Source: Verrucosispora sp. NA02020 (lineage in GTDB: Bacteria > Actinomycetota > Actinomycetes > Mycobacteriales > Micromonosporaceae). From it: a stretch of DNA of 64,000 bases. Below, in pieces: positions 1 through 8,027 of the stretch. Below the pieces are notes generated by a model that was not told the origin of the DNA, did not search any database, and saw only the letters and a program-made list of their open reading frames with translations. The stretch spans positions 2,046,001 through 2,110,000 of the forward strand of contig NZ_CP054923.1 in the NCBI RefSeq assembly GCF_013364215.1, given 5' to 3'. The translations under genes were made by a program, and so were the position numbers. Position 1 is the stretch's first letter; every line of letters starts with the position of its first letter.

Positions 1-28
1 CAGGCGTTAGCAGGGGCCCTTCCTTGCA
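1..28. repeat. Partial copy of dispersed palindromic element (family A)
   Basis: The first bases of the window read as the right half of a palindrome that recurs at about 3.31, 5.25 and 55.10 kb: a GCGTTAGCAGGGG core followed by CCCTTCCTT. The left half lies off the window. It sits upstream of hemE. Function unknown; it looks like a REP or MITE-like element or a terminator hairpin. Confidence 0.7.
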
Positions 29-87
29 CGCCCGCTACGTCACAAAGCCGGCGGTGGGCGCGGGGTGGGGATCGGCCGCGTGGCACG

Positions 88-1182
88 ATGGCCGCGATGG
101 CCACCGAGACCACGGGCGACGCCGCCCGAGACGACGCAACCCGCCCCGACGGGCCGGCCGACTCGCCCTTCGTGCGGGCGTGCCGCCGCCGGTCCGTCCC
201 ACACACCCCGGTCTGGTTCATGCGCCAGGCCGGCCGCTCGCTGCCGGAGTACCGCCAGATCCGGGCCAACGTGGCGATGTTGGAGTCCTGCCGCCGCCCC
301 GAGCTGGTCACCGAGATCACCATCCAGCCGGTACGCCGGCACCACGTGGACGCGGCGATCCTCTTCAGCGACATCGTGGTGCCGGTCGCCGCCGCCGGGG
401 TCGACCTGGACATCGTGCCCGGGACCGGCCCGGTGGTGGCCGAACCGGTCCGCACCGCCGCCGACGTCGCGCGGATCCGACCCATCGACCGCAGCGACGT
501 CGGGTACGTCGACGAGGCGGTCCGGATGCTGGTCAAGGAGTTGGGCGACACGCCGCTGATCGGCTTCGCCGGTGCCCCCTTCACGCTCGCCAGCTACCTG
601 GTCGAGGGCGGGCCGTCGCGGACCCACGCCAAGACCAAGGCCCTGATGTACGGCGAGCCCGAGCTGTGGCACGCGCTGGCCGGCCGGCTGGCCGAGGTGA
701 CGTTGGCCTTCCTGCGCGTACAGATCGAGGCCGGGGTCTCCGCCGTACAGCTCTTCGACTCCTGGGCCGGCGCGCTCTCCGAGGCCGACTACCGTCGCTT
801 CGTGCTGCCCCACTCGACGGCCGTGCTCAGCGGGCTGGCCGACTCGGGTGTGCCCCGGATCCACTTCGGGGTGGGCACCGCCGAGCTGCTCGGCGCGATG
901 GGCGAGGCCGGTGCCGACGTGGTCGGCGTGGACTGGCGTACGCCGCTGGACGTCGCGACCGGCCGGATCGGGCCGGACAAGGCCGTGCAGGGCAACCTCG
1001 ACCCGTGCCTGCTGTTCGCCCCGTGGCCGGTGATCGAGGCCGAGGTGCGGCGGATCCTCGACGAGGGCCGGGCCACCCCCGGGCACGTGTTCAACCTCGG
1101 CCACGGCGTCCTGCCGGAGACCGATCCGGAGGTGTTGACCCGGGTGGTCGCGCTGGTCCACGAGCTCTCCGCCCGGGACTGA
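88..1182 (+). CDS. hemE: Uroporphyrinogen decarboxylase HemE
   Basis: Cytosolic enzyme that removes the four acetate carboxyls of uroporphyrinogen III to give coproporphyrinogen III. The 364-residue product has both family signatures: [16 protein letters not shown] near residues 41-56, holding the substrate-binding arginines, and [13 protein letters not shown] near 158-170. Length is typical. Met codons at 88 and 97 are both possible starts; the first is used here. The next gene begins 5 bases after the stop and a third overlaps it, so hemE-hemY-hemQ is one operon. Confidence 0.96.
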   Translation: MAAMATETTGDAARDDATRPDGPADSPFVRACRRRSVPHTPVWFMRQAGRSLPEYRQIRANVAMLESCRRPELVTEITIQPVRRHHVDAAILFSDIVVPVAAAGVDLDIVPGTGPVVAEPVRTAADVARIRPIDRSDVGYVDEAVRMLVKELGDTPLIGFAGAPFTLASYLVEGGPSRTHAKTKALMYGEPELWHALAGRLAEVTLAFLRVQIEAGVSAVQLFDSWAGALSEADYRRFVLPHSTAVLSGLADSGVPRIHFGVGTAELLGAMGEAGADVVGVDWRTPLDVATGRIGPDKAVQGNLDPCLLFAPWPVIEAEVRRILDEGRATPGHVFNLGHGVLPETDPEVLTRVVALVHELSARD

Positions 1183-1187
1183 CCGCC

Positions 1188-2597
1188 ATGGCGACGCGGT
1201 GGCGGGTGGCGGTGGTCGGCGGCGGCATCACCGGCCTGGCCGCCGCGCTGCGGTTGCGCGACCGGGCCCCCGAGGGCACCGAGATCACCGTGTACGAGCA
1301 GTCCGGCGCGCTCGGTGGCAAGCTGCGCACCGGCGAGCTGGCCGGCGGGCCGGTGGAGTTCGGCGCCGAGTCGTTCCTGATGCGGGACCCGGCCGGCGGT
1401 GAGTCGGCCGCGGTGACCCTGGTCCGCCGACTCGGGCTGGCCGACCGGATCGTGCACCCGACCGTCGGGCAGGCCGCCCTCGCCGTCGACGGCGGGCTGC
1501 GCCCGATCCCGGGCGGGACGCTGGTGGGCGTACCCGGGGATCTGGCGAAGGTGACGGCGGTGGCCCGGCCGACGCCGGAGGCCGACCACGACGGCGGTCG
1601 GCCGCTGCTCGGCCCGGGCGAGGACGTCGCCGTCGGCGCGCTGGTCCGCGCCCGCTTCGGCGACGAGGTGGTCGACCGGCTGGTCGACCCGATGCTCGGC
1701 GGCGTGTACGCCGGCCGCGCCGACGACCTCTCACTGGCCACCACCATGCCGGCGCTGGCCCGGGCGGCCCGGACGGAGCACACGCTGCTCGGTGCGGTAC
1801 GCGCGGCGCAGGCCGCCACCCCCCGCGCCCCCGGCGAGCCGGTCTTCGGCACCCTGGCCGGCGGACTGGGCACCCTGGTCGACGCCGCCGCGACGGCCGG
1901 CGGGGCGACCGTCCGGCGCAACGCGGCGGTCCGCGAACTGGCCCCGGTCGGCCCCGGTTGGCGGCTCACCGTCGGCCCCACCCGCGACCCGGAGCACGTC
2001 GAGGTCGACGCGGTGGTGCTGGCCGTACCGGCCCGCCCGGCGGCCCGCCTGCTCGCCGAGACGGCCGCCGAGGTGGCGGCGCGGATCGGCGAGTTGGACT
2101 ACGCCAGCGTCGCCCTGGTCACCCTGGCCCTGCCGGAGCCGGCGCTGCCGGCGCTCTCCGGCTTCCTGGTGCCCGGCACCGAGGGCCTGCTGATCAAGGC
2201 GTCCACCTTCTTCACCACCAAGTGGGGACACCTGCGCCGGTCCGACGGGCTGGCCCTGGTCCGCGCCTCGGTCGGCCGCTACCGCGACGAGGCCCAGCTC
2301 CAGCGCCCCGACCAGGACCTCGCCGCCACCGTGCACCGGGAGCTGTCGGGGGTGCTCGACACGCCACTGCCCGCCCCGGTGGACGGGCACGTGCAGCGGT
2401 GGGGCGGCGCGTTGCCGCAGTACACCCCCGGTCATCTCGACCGGGTGGCCGCCGCGCGGGCCGCGCTGCGGGCGACACGTCCGACGCTGGCGCTGGCCGG
2501 TGCGGGCTACGACGGGGTCGGCATTCCGGTCTGCGTCCGCTCCGGCGAGACGGCGGCCGAAGAGATCATCACAGCACTGGAGGGATCGGGCAGATGA
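1188..2597 (+). CDS. hemY: FAD-dependent protoporphyrinogen/coproporphyrinogen oxidase HemY (CgoX)
   Basis: Flavoprotein of 469 residues with an N-terminal dinucleotide-binding motif ([18 protein letters not shown], residues 6-23) and a C-terminal [16 protein letters not shown] segment typical of the family. In Actinobacteria this enzyme oxidises coproporphyrinogen III to coproporphyrin III, the step after HemE and before iron insertion. The ATG at 1188 is chosen because it follows the hemE stop directly; the open frame upstream is antiparallel noise over hemE. Its stop overlaps the hemQ start (ATGA), suggesting translational coupling. Confidence 0.95.
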   Translation: MATRWRVAVVGGGITGLAAALRLRDRAPEGTEITVYEQSGALGGKLRTGELAGGPVEFGAESFLMRDPAGGESAAVTLVRRLGLADRIVHPTVGQAALAVDGGLRPIPGGTLVGVPGDLAKVTAVARPTPEADHDGGRPLLGPGEDVAVGALVRARFGDEVVDRLVDPMLGGVYAGRADDLSLATTMPALARAARTEHTLLGAVRAAQAATPRAPGEPVFGTLAGGLGTLVDAAATAGGATVRRNAAVRELAPVGPGWRLTVGPTRDPEHVEVDAVVLAVPARPAARLLAETAAEVAARIGELDYASVALVTLALPEPALPALSGFLVPGTEGLLIKASTFFTTKWGHLRRSDGLALVRASVGRYRDEAQLQRPDQDLAATVHRELSGVLDTPLPAPVDGHVQRWGGALPQYTPGHLDRVAAARAALRATRPTLALAGAGYDGVGIPVCVRSGETAAEEIITALEGSGR

Positions 2598-3295
2598 CCG
2601 AGCAGAGCAACGCGGCCCGGCTGCGGGAACTCAACGACACCATCCGCTACACGATGTGGTCGGTGTTCCGGGCCAGCGCGCCGCTGCCGTCACTGCGCGA
2701 CAACGTGACCGGCGAGGTCGAGTCGCTGATCGAGGAGTTGGCCGGCAAGGACGTCGTGGTGCGCGGCACGTACGACGTCTCCGGCCTGCGCGCCGACGCG
2801 GACCTGATGATCTGGTGGCACTCCTCGTCCAGCGACGACCTCCAGGACGCGTACCTGCGACTGCGGCGGACCACCCTGGGGCGGGCGCTGACCCCGGTCT
2901 GGTCACAGATGGCGCTGCACCGGCCGGCCGAGTTCAACAAGAGCCACATCCCGGCGTTCCTGGCCGGCGAGGAGGCCCGCGCCTACCTCTGCGTCTACCC
3001 GTTCGTGCGCTCGTACGACTGGTACCTGCTGCCCGACGCCGAGCGGCGTGAGCTGCTCGCCGAGCACGGCAAGATGGCCCGGGGCTACCCGGACGTCCGT
3101 GCCAACACGGTCGCCTCGTTCGCGCTCGGCGACTACGAGTGGATGCTGGCCTTCGAGGCGGACGAACTGCACCGCATCGTCGACCTGATGCGTGACCTGC
3201 GCGGCTCGCGGGCACGGCTGCACGTCCGCGAGGAGGTGCCGTTCTACACCGGTCGCCGCCGCCCGATCGCCGACATCGTCTCCGCACTCGCGTGA
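2594..3295 (+). CDS. hemQ: Coproheme decarboxylase HemQ (ChdC)
   Basis: Chlorite dismutase-fold protein of 233 residues that converts coproheme to heme b with peroxide, the last step of the coproporphyrin-dependent pathway. The [11 protein letters not shown] segment carries the likely proximal heme histidine, and [14 protein letters not shown] supplies tyrosines of the kind used for radical decarboxylation. It starts inside the hemY stop codon. Having hemE, hemY and hemQ together indicates the coproheme route; the ferrochelatase gene is not in this window. Confidence 0.95.
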   Translation: MTEQSNAARLRELNDTIRYTMWSVFRASAPLPSLRDNVTGEVESLIEELAGKDVVVRGTYDVSGLRADADLMIWWHSSSSDDLQDAYLRLRRTTLGRALTPVWSQMALHRPAEFNKSHIPAFLAGEEARAYLCVYPFVRSYDWYLLPDAERRELLAEHGKMARGYPDVRANTVASFALGDYEWMLAFEADELHRIVDLMRDLRGSRARLHVREEVPFYTGRRRPIADIVSALA

Positions 3296-3310
3296 TACGC
3301 CGGCCGAGGT

Positions 3311-3366
3311 GTAAGGAAGGGCCCCGTGCTAACGCCTCGTGCATAGCAGGGGACCCCTGCTAACAC
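3311..3366. repeat. Dispersed palindromic element, family A copy 2
   Basis: A GTAAGGAAGGGCCCC left part, a GTGCTAACGCCTCGTGCATAG centre and a right part that is itself palindromic (AGCAGGGGACCCCTGCT). It lies between convergent hemQ and an LPMO gene, so it may act as a two-way terminator. The arms are less perfect than in the copy near 55.1 kb. Confidence 0.8.
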
Positions 3367-3370
3367 CAAC

Positions 3371-3470
3371 GCGTAGCGCACGGCACCATCGCGTAGCGCA
3401 CGGCACCATCGCCCGGCGGACGCCGGCATCGCGCAGCGCAGGCCGGCATCGCCCGGCGTGCGGCGGCATC
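3371..3470. repeat. Tandem array of five 20-bp units
   Basis: Five consecutive 20-base units, each ending in CATC. The first two are identical (GCGTAGCGCACGGCACCATC, 3371-3390 and 3391-3410) and the next three are diverged. The array fills the gap between convergent hemQ and the LPMO gene and abuts the family A palindrome. No coding role seen. Confidence 0.8.
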
Positions 3471-3490
3471 GGCCGACGCGACGAGCCGGC

Positions 3491-3524
3491 CGGGGCCGCG
3501 CCCGAGGGAGTAGGCGCGGCCCCG
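3491..3524. terminator. Hairpin terminator of the CBM2-LPMO gene
   Basis: Perfect 12-bp inverted repeat (CGGGGCCGCGCC at 3491-3502, complement at 3513-3524) with a 10-base loop, just downstream of the minus-strand LPMO stop. There is no clear T-tract, as is common in high-GC actinobacteria. Confidence 0.7.
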
Positions 3525-3531
3525 TCCGGGG

Positions 3532-4620
3532 TCAGGTGGTCGCCGTGCAGGTCAGCGTCGGTGCGCTCGACCCGCTGCCGGAGGCCAGGAAGCCGAAGGT
3601 GGTGCTGGCTCCGGCTCCGAGGCCTCCGTTGTAGCTGACGTTCTGGGCGGTCACCGTCGAACCGCTGGAACTGAGGGTGGCGTTCCACGCCTGGCTGACC
3701 TGCTGGCCGCTGGCGTACGTCCAGGTCACCCGCCAACTCCGGATGGCCGCGCTGCCCGCGGTCACCTGCACCTCACCCTGGAAACCACCGGACCAGGTCG
3801 AGGTCACCCGGTACGTCGCCGCGCAGGCACCCGCCACCGGCGGTGCGGTGGTCGTCGGCGGCGTGGTGGGCGGGTCGAAGGTCGGCGTCGGCGTTGGCGA
3901 GGCCGGCGGGGTGGTCGGGGGAGGCGTGGTGCCGCCACCGAACTGCACGTCGCTGCAGATGTAGTACGACTGGTCCGTGTGGCTGGCCTGCCAGACGGTG
4001 AACAGCACGTGCCGTCCGCTGCGACCCGGCGCGTTCACCGGGATCTCGGTGGACACCCCGTCGACCTCGCGCTGCCACTGCGAGGCCGGAGTGTTGCCGA
4101 TCTGGCCGACCAGTTCCAGGTCCGACCAGGCAAGGGGCTTGGTCAGTACGTCGTAGCCCTGCCGGGAGGCGTACACCCGGATGTAGTCGGCACCGTGGCT
4201 GGCCTGGTCGAAGAACTTGAGCCGGAAGCTGTTGGCCACCGAGGTGGTCCGCCAGGCGCCGACGGCGTCCAACGCGTTGTAGCGCCCGCTCTCGGTACGG
4301 CCACCGGAGCAGAGCTGGCCGTTCGGGATGGCGCCCTGGTGGTTGCCGGCCACCCCCTCGCGGAACAGGCCGTTCCAGTTCCACATGGCGTTCGGGTTGG
4401 CCTGCCAGGCCTGCCAGCACATCGGGTCCTCGGTGGCCATCCGCGGGTTCTGGAAGTCACCGCCCCAGCGCTGCCAGCAGCCGTAGTTGCGGGAGATCGG
4501 GTTGGCCACCGAACCGTGCGCGGACACCGGAGCGACAAGCGCTGTGGAGAGCAGCAGCATGGCACCGGCCGCCACACCCAACAGCGACAGTGCCCGTGAT
4601 TTTCGAACTAGCTTGGACAT
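3532..4620 (-). CDS. Secreted AA10 lytic polysaccharide monooxygenase with C-terminal CBM2
   Basis: Secreted copper enzyme that oxidatively cleaves crystalline polysaccharide. A signal peptide (about residues 1-34) ends before His35, so the mature protein would start with the histidine-brace HGSVANP. The second brace histidine is His142 in QASHGADY. The AA10 domain runs to about 228, followed by a Pro/Thr linker (230-262) and a CBM2 (266-362). The region RNYGCWQRWGGDFQNP and the DEDPMCWQAWQA-like stretch recall the LPMO10B group of Streptomyces and Micromonospora, known for C1/C4 oxidation of cellulose and activity on chitin. The ATG at 4620 is chosen because it places the signal peptide at the N-terminus. 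Confidence 0.93.
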   Translation of the reverse strand: MSKLVRKSRALSLLGVAAGAMLLLSTALVAPVSAHGSVANPISRNYGCWQRWGGDFQNPRMATEDPMCWQAWQANPNAMWNWNGLFREGVAGNHQGAIPNGQLCSGGRTESGRYNALDAVGAWRTTSVANSFRLKFFDQASHGADYIRVYASRQGYDVLTKPLAWSDLELVGQIGNTPASQWQREVDGVSTEIPVNAPGRSGRHVLFTVWQASHTDQSYYICSDVQFGGGTTPPPTTPPASPTPTPTFDPPTTPPTTTAPPVAGACAATYRVTSTWSGGFQGEVQVTAGSAAIRSWRVTWTYASGQQVSQAWNATLSSSGSTVTAQNVSYNGGLGAGASTTFGFLASGSGSSAPTLTCTATT

Positions 4621-4726
4621 GGAGCCCCCAGGGGGAGTCGTCGGATCGCGACATCGCCCGGATCGCACGGGAGTTGCCTCTCCCGGCCTGATCACGTTGC
4701 CCTGGCTTCGCCCGAAGAATGGCACA

Positions 4727-4755
4727 CACCATCGCCACTGGTCAATTCGATGGTG
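4727..4755. promoter_or_regulatory. Inverted repeat upstream of CBM2-LPMO
   Basis: Arms CACCATCG (4727-4734) and CGATGGTG (4748-4755) with a 13-base spacer, lying between the elaA stop and the start of the downstream LPMO gene, both on the minus strand. It could be a terminator for elaA or an operator for the LPMO promoter. It is not a CebR box. Confidence 0.35.
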
Positions 4756-4779
4756 GGCTGGGCGGGACTGCCCGGCTGC

Positions 4780-5220
4780 TCAGACCACGCGGCGCATCGG
4801 GGTGTGCGAGATGCCGTCCTCGACGTACTCGGGCCCGCTGGCCGTGAAGCCGTACCTGGCGTAGAGGGCCACCAGGTGCGACTGGGCGTCCAGCACGCAG
4901 GGACGGTCACCGATCCGGGCCAGCGCCTCCGTCATCAGCCGTCCGGCGTGCCCGCCGCCGCGCGCCGCCGGGGCCACCACCACCCGTCCGATCCTGGCGA
5001 CGCCGTCCGGGTCGGCCAGGATCCGCAGGTACGCGACGGGTGCGCCGCCGTGGGCCAGCCAGAGGTGCCAGGTGCCCGGTTCGACGTCCCGTCCGTCGAG
5101 TTCCGGGTACGGGCACTGCTGCTCGACCACGAACACGTCGGCGCGCAGGCGTACCAGGTCGTGAAAGGTCCGGGCGTCCAGGTCGGTGAAGCGCGCGACC
5201 CGCAGTTCGGTGCTCGACAC
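4780..5220 (-). CDS. ElaA-type GNAT acetyltransferase
   Basis: Small GNAT-fold protein (146 residues) resembling ElaA: LVRLRADVFVVEQQCPYPELDGRD is the family hallmark (seen near residues 26-49), and the acetyl-CoA loop is represented by VVVAPAARGGGHAGRLM. The acceptor substrate is unknown for the family. It precedes the LPMO gene on the same strand but is separated by about 160 bases, so joint transcription is uncertain. Confidence 0.85.
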   Translation of the reverse strand: MSSTELRVARFTDLDARTFHDLVRLRADVFVVEQQCPYPELDGRDVEPGTWHLWLAHGGAPVAYLRILADPDGVARIGRVVVAPAARGGGHAGRLMTEALARIGDRPCVLDAQSHLVALYARYGFTASGPEYVEDGISHTPMRRVV

Positions 5221-5248
5221 CCGGCCAGGTTAGGCCGTGCCCGGTCGC

Positions 5249-5304
5249 GTGAAAGGAGGGGTCCCCTGCTAACGCCTCGTGCATAGCAGGGGACCCCTGC
5301 TAAC
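5249..5304. repeat. Dispersed palindromic element, family A copy 3
   Basis: Closely matches the copy at 3.31 kb: the centre GCTAACGCCTCGTGCATAGC is identical, and the outer arms are AGGGGTCCCCTGCT and AGCAGGGGACCCCTGCT. It lies between two minus-strand genes. It is followed to about 5400 by a low-complexity GGCGGCGC-rich stretch with no gene. Confidence 0.8.
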
Positions 5305-5401
5305 GCGTGGGCGCGGCGGCGCCAGCGTGCGCGGCGGCGCTAGTGCGGTGCGGCGCTGGCGCGCGGGGCGGCGTTCAGCGGGGGAGCCGTCGCGCGGTGG
5401 G

Positions 5402-5662
5402 TCAGGCGGGGCGGGCGCCGACGGCGTCGCGGATCTCGGCACCCTGCTCCGTCTCCACCGCCCGTGCGCAGTGCCCGCAGCAGAAGAAGCGGCCGGAGAC
5501 CTCCACGCCGTGTCCGAGGATCTTGACGCCGCAGTGTTCGCAGATGGGGGCCAGCTTGTGGCTGGCGCACTCGAAGCTGTCGAACGTGTGCACGTCACCG
5601 CTGACCGTGCGCACCTCGAACGCCAGCCAGTAGTCGTTACCGCAGACCTCACAGGTGGCCAC
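5402..5662 (-). CDS. Small zinc-ribbon-like protein of unknown function
   Basis: An 86-residue protein with three cysteine pairs: CEVC near residues 4-7, CEHC near 41-44, and CCGHC near 60-64, plus nearby histidines, so it probably binds one or two zinc ions. No enzymatic motif was seen. The family is not recognised by name. GC-rich third positions support it as a real gene. Confidence 0.75.
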   Translation of the reverse strand: MATCEVCGNDYWLAFEVRTVSGDVHTFDSFECASHKLAPICEHCGVKILGHGVEVSGRFFCCGHCARAVETEQGAEIRDAVGARPA

Positions 5663-6069
5663 GACGGATCCCTCCAGTTAGAGCCTTTTGTGCAAGTTTG
5701 CCCTGATCTAGGCTTGGTGCGACGCGAAATCGCGCTGACTCGTCCGGTTCGCTCGGCGTGTCGCCGACGCGCGTCGGCTGCCGTGTGCCATCGGCCGCAG
5801 CGTGCTTTGGTCCCAGCGCGTCGGCCACGGCGCGAGGCGTCCGGCCGGGCGCGGGCGGTCCGGTGGGCCGACGTCGGGCGGGCGCTGGCGTGCTGATGAT
5901 CGTGAGGCGGGAGGAAGTGTGGGCGGACCTGGATCGACGCGCGGGCGCGACCTGAGGGGCCTCGGATGCGCGTACCGTGCGTTTTATCGATAGCGGTCTT
6001 TACTGTTAACAATGTTTAAATTATGTTGGTGGCACCTCACCAGGCAACATGCCGAAAGGGAGTGCCGCC
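5663..6069. other. Intergenic region upstream of CBM5-LPMO, with AT-rich promoter block
   Basis: About 400 bases without a convincing gene. Between roughly 5985 and 6035 the sequence becomes markedly AT-rich (TTTATCGATAG, CTGTTAACAATG, TTTAAATTATG), which stands out in this genome and probably holds the promoter and operator of the LPMO gene. No CebR or DasR-type palindrome was found. Confidence 0.5.
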
Positions 6070-6816
6070 ATGCGTCGAAGAATCACCCTCCCGCTCGTCG
6101 CCGCCGGGGCCATGGTCTCCACCCTGGCCGTCGCGACCCCGGCCCAGGCCCACGGCTACGTCTCGTCGCCGCCGAGCCGCCAGGCGCTCTGCGCCCAGAA
6201 CCGCGTACCGGACTGCGGCCAGATCCGCTGGGAGCCGCAGAGCGTGGAAGGCCCCAAGGGGCTCCGCACCTGCCACGCCAACATCTCCCACTTTGCCGTC
6301 CTCAATGACGACAACCGGGGCTGGCCCGCCACCTCGGTCGGCACCACGGTCACCTTCACCTGGGTCAACACCGCGCAGCACGCCACCCGCGACTGGGAGT
6401 ACTTCATCGGCAACACCCGGGTCGCGGTGTTCAGCGGCGGCAATCGCCAGCCGGGTCCCACCGTCTCGCACACCGTGAACCTGTCCGGCTACTCGGGCCG
6501 CCAGAAGCTGCTGGCCGTCTGGAACATCTCGGACACCGCCAACGCCTTCTACTCCTGCGTCGACCTCCAGATCGGCGGCGGCAGCGGCAACCCCACGCCG
6601 AGCCCGAGCCCGACCACCCCGCCGGCACCGTCGCCGACCCCGACGACCGGCCCGACCACCAACCCGCCGGCCGGGGGCACGTGGACCGCCGGCCGGGCGT
6701 ACGCCGTGGGCGACCAGGTCACCTACGGCGGGCGCACGTACCGCTGCCGGCAGGCGCACACCGCCATCGCCGGATGGGAGCCGCCGAACGTACCGGCGCT
6801 GTGGACCCAGGCCTGA
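6070..6816 (+). CDS. Secreted AA10 lytic polysaccharide monooxygenase with C-terminal CBM5, probably chitin-active
   Basis: A 248-residue secreted copper monooxygenase. The signal peptide ends in PAQA before His28 (HGYVSSPPSRQ), and the second copper histidine is His104 in TAQHATRDWEYF. The compact AA10 domain ends near 169; a Pro/Thr/Ser linker (174-203) joins a CBM5/12 chitin-binding module (GTWTAGRAYAVGD to the end). This architecture matches chitin-oxidising enzymes of the CBP21 type. The ATG at 6070 is preferred to an in-frame ATG at 6049 because AAAGGGAG lies 7 to 8 bases upstream and it starts the signal peptide directly. Confidence 0.93.
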   Translation: MRRRITLPLVAAGAMVSTLAVATPAQAHGYVSSPPSRQALCAQNRVPDCGQIRWEPQSVEGPKGLRTCHANISHFAVLNDDNRGWPATSVGTTVTFTWVNTAQHATRDWEYFIGNTRVAVFSGGNRQPGPTVSHTVNLSGYSGRQKLLAVWNISDTANAFYSCVDLQIGGGSGNPTPSPSPTTPPAPSPTPTTGPTTNPPAGGTWTAGRAYAVGDQVTYGGRTYRCRQAHTAIAGWEPPNVPALWTQA

Positions 6817-6908
6817 CCAGCGTGAGGTGCGGTCGGGCCCGGCCCGCGCCGCACCTCACGCCGGCTCCCCACCCGGCGGTACGCGCCGCCGCGTCCCACC
6901 GGCGTGCC

Positions 6909-7517
6909 GTGCGGTCCGTCGCGTCGCGTCGCTGGCCTGCCGCACTGCCCGCCCTGCTCGTCGTGCTGCTCGCCGCCGGATGCGGCGGCTCGTCCGTGCC
7001 GGCTGCGGACCAGGCGCCGAGCGGTACGCCGTCAGCGGTCGCCGCCCCGGCCACGCCCTCCGTCACGACCGAGATGACCGGCATCGACCTGCTGTTCCTG
7101 TCGATGATGGCTGGGCACACCGAGCAGACCCTGGAGATCGTCCGGCTGGTGCGGGACCGGCTGGTCGACGATGAGCTACGGACCCTGGTGGCCGCCATCG
7201 AGGTGACCGAGACCGACGAGCTGGCCGACGCGCGTGCCTGGCTGGCACAGGCCGGTCGCACCGCGCGGGCCGACGATCACGCCGGGCACGGCACCGGCCC
7301 GGACCAGTTGGCCCGGCTCCGCGACGCCGCGCCCGGCCAGGTCGACGCGGTACTCGTCGAGGTGCTCGGCGCCCACCAACAGGCCGCCGCCGACCTGGCC
7401 CGGGCGCACCTCGCGGCCGGCACCGACGAGCGGGTACGCGACCTCGCCCAACGCGTCGGGCAGTCGCGTACCGCCCAGGTGGCGATGCTGACCGCGCGCC
7501 CGGCGGCCGACGGCTGA
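6909..7517 (+). CDS. DUF305-family lipoprotein
   Basis: Predicted surface lipoprotein with lipobox LLAAGC followed by a Ser/Ala/Pro-rich tether and a helical DUF305 domain (FLSMMAGHTEQTLEI, later VLGAHQQAAADLARAHL). The repeated MAGH and GAHQ histidine positions suggest ferritin-like helical pairs that may bind metal, but no function is established. GTG at 6909 is chosen because it gives a compact signal peptide; an in-frame GTG at 6822, just after the LPMO stop, would add 29 basic residues. Confidence 0.8.
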   Translation: MRSVASRRWPAALPALLVVLLAAGCGGSSVPAADQAPSGTPSAVAAPATPSVTTEMTGIDLLFLSMMAGHTEQTLEIVRLVRDRLVDDELRTLVAAIEVTETDELADARAWLAQAGRTARADDHAGHGTGPDQLARLRDAAPGQVDAVLVEVLGAHQQAAADLARAHLAAGTDERVRDLAQRVGQSRTAQVAMLTARPAADG

Positions 7518-7542
7518 CCCGGCACGACGCGGGCCGACGGCC

Positions 7543-7571
7543 GACCGCCGGACGCGACGTGGCCGGCGGTC
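7543..7571. terminator. Bidirectional hairpin between DUF305 gene and msrB
   Basis: Inverted repeat GACCGCCGG (7543-7551) and CCGGCGGTC (7563-7571) between convergent genes; it reaches the msrB stop codon. Confidence 0.55.
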
Positions 7572-7980
7572 AGGCGGTGCTGGGGTCCAGGCGGATGGAG
7601 AGCGAGTTCACGCAGTGCCGGGTGTTCTTCGAGGTGAAGCCCTCGCCCCGGAAGACGTGCCCCAGGTGGCTGTCGCAGCGGGCGCAGCGGATCTCGACCC
7701 GCCGCATGCCGTGGCTGTCGTCCTCGATCTCGGTGATCGCGCCCGGGATGGCGTCGTCGAAGCTCGGCCAGCCGCAGTGCGAGTCGAACTTGGTGTCGCT
7801 CGGGTACAGCTCCGCGCCGCAGGCACGGCAGCGGTACATCCCCGGCGTCTTGGTGTCGACGTACTCTCCGGTCCATGCCGGTTCGGTGCCGGCCTCGCGC
7901 AGTACCCGGAACTCCTCGGGGCTGAGCCGGACCCGCCACTCGTCGTCGGTGCGGGGCAGTTCGCTGTCGGGAAGACTCAC
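7570..7980 (-). CDS. msrB: Peptide-methionine (R)-S-oxide reductase MsrB
   Basis: Repairs oxidised methionine (R-sulfoxide). The product (136 residues) contains two zinc-binding CxxC pairs (CRAC and CARC), the SHCGWPSF substrate motif, and the catalytic cysteine in RHCVNSLSI near the C-terminus. GTG at 7980 (VSLPDSELP) is chosen over an upstream ATG because this is the usual N-terminus and the extra residues are not conserved. It is divergent from the polymerase gene that starts 48 bases away. Confidence 0.93.
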   Translation of the reverse strand: MSLPDSELPRTDDEWRVRLSPEEFRVLREAGTEPAWTGEYVDTKTPGMYRCRACGAELYPSDTKFDSHCGWPSFDDAIPGAITEIEDDSHGMRRVEIRCARCDSHLGHVFRGEGFTSKNTRHCVNSLSIRLDPSTA

Positions 7981-8027
7981 CGGACAACCGTACGTCGAAG
8001 GTCGGACCCATCGCATATGGTCGCGCC

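Noticed and set aside
24..1187. N-terminal part of the long frame ending with hemY
   Set aside because: It overlaps hemE completely in another frame; the HemY FAD motif starts just after the ATG at 1188.
3371..3470. Possible CRISPR array
   Set aside because: Units are 20 bases in direct tandem with no spacers and no cas genes nearby.
3339..3638. Short frames starting inside family A palindromes (MHSRGP or MHEALA peptides)
   Set aside because: The starts are created by the palindrome itself and recur at each copy; they have no ribosome site.
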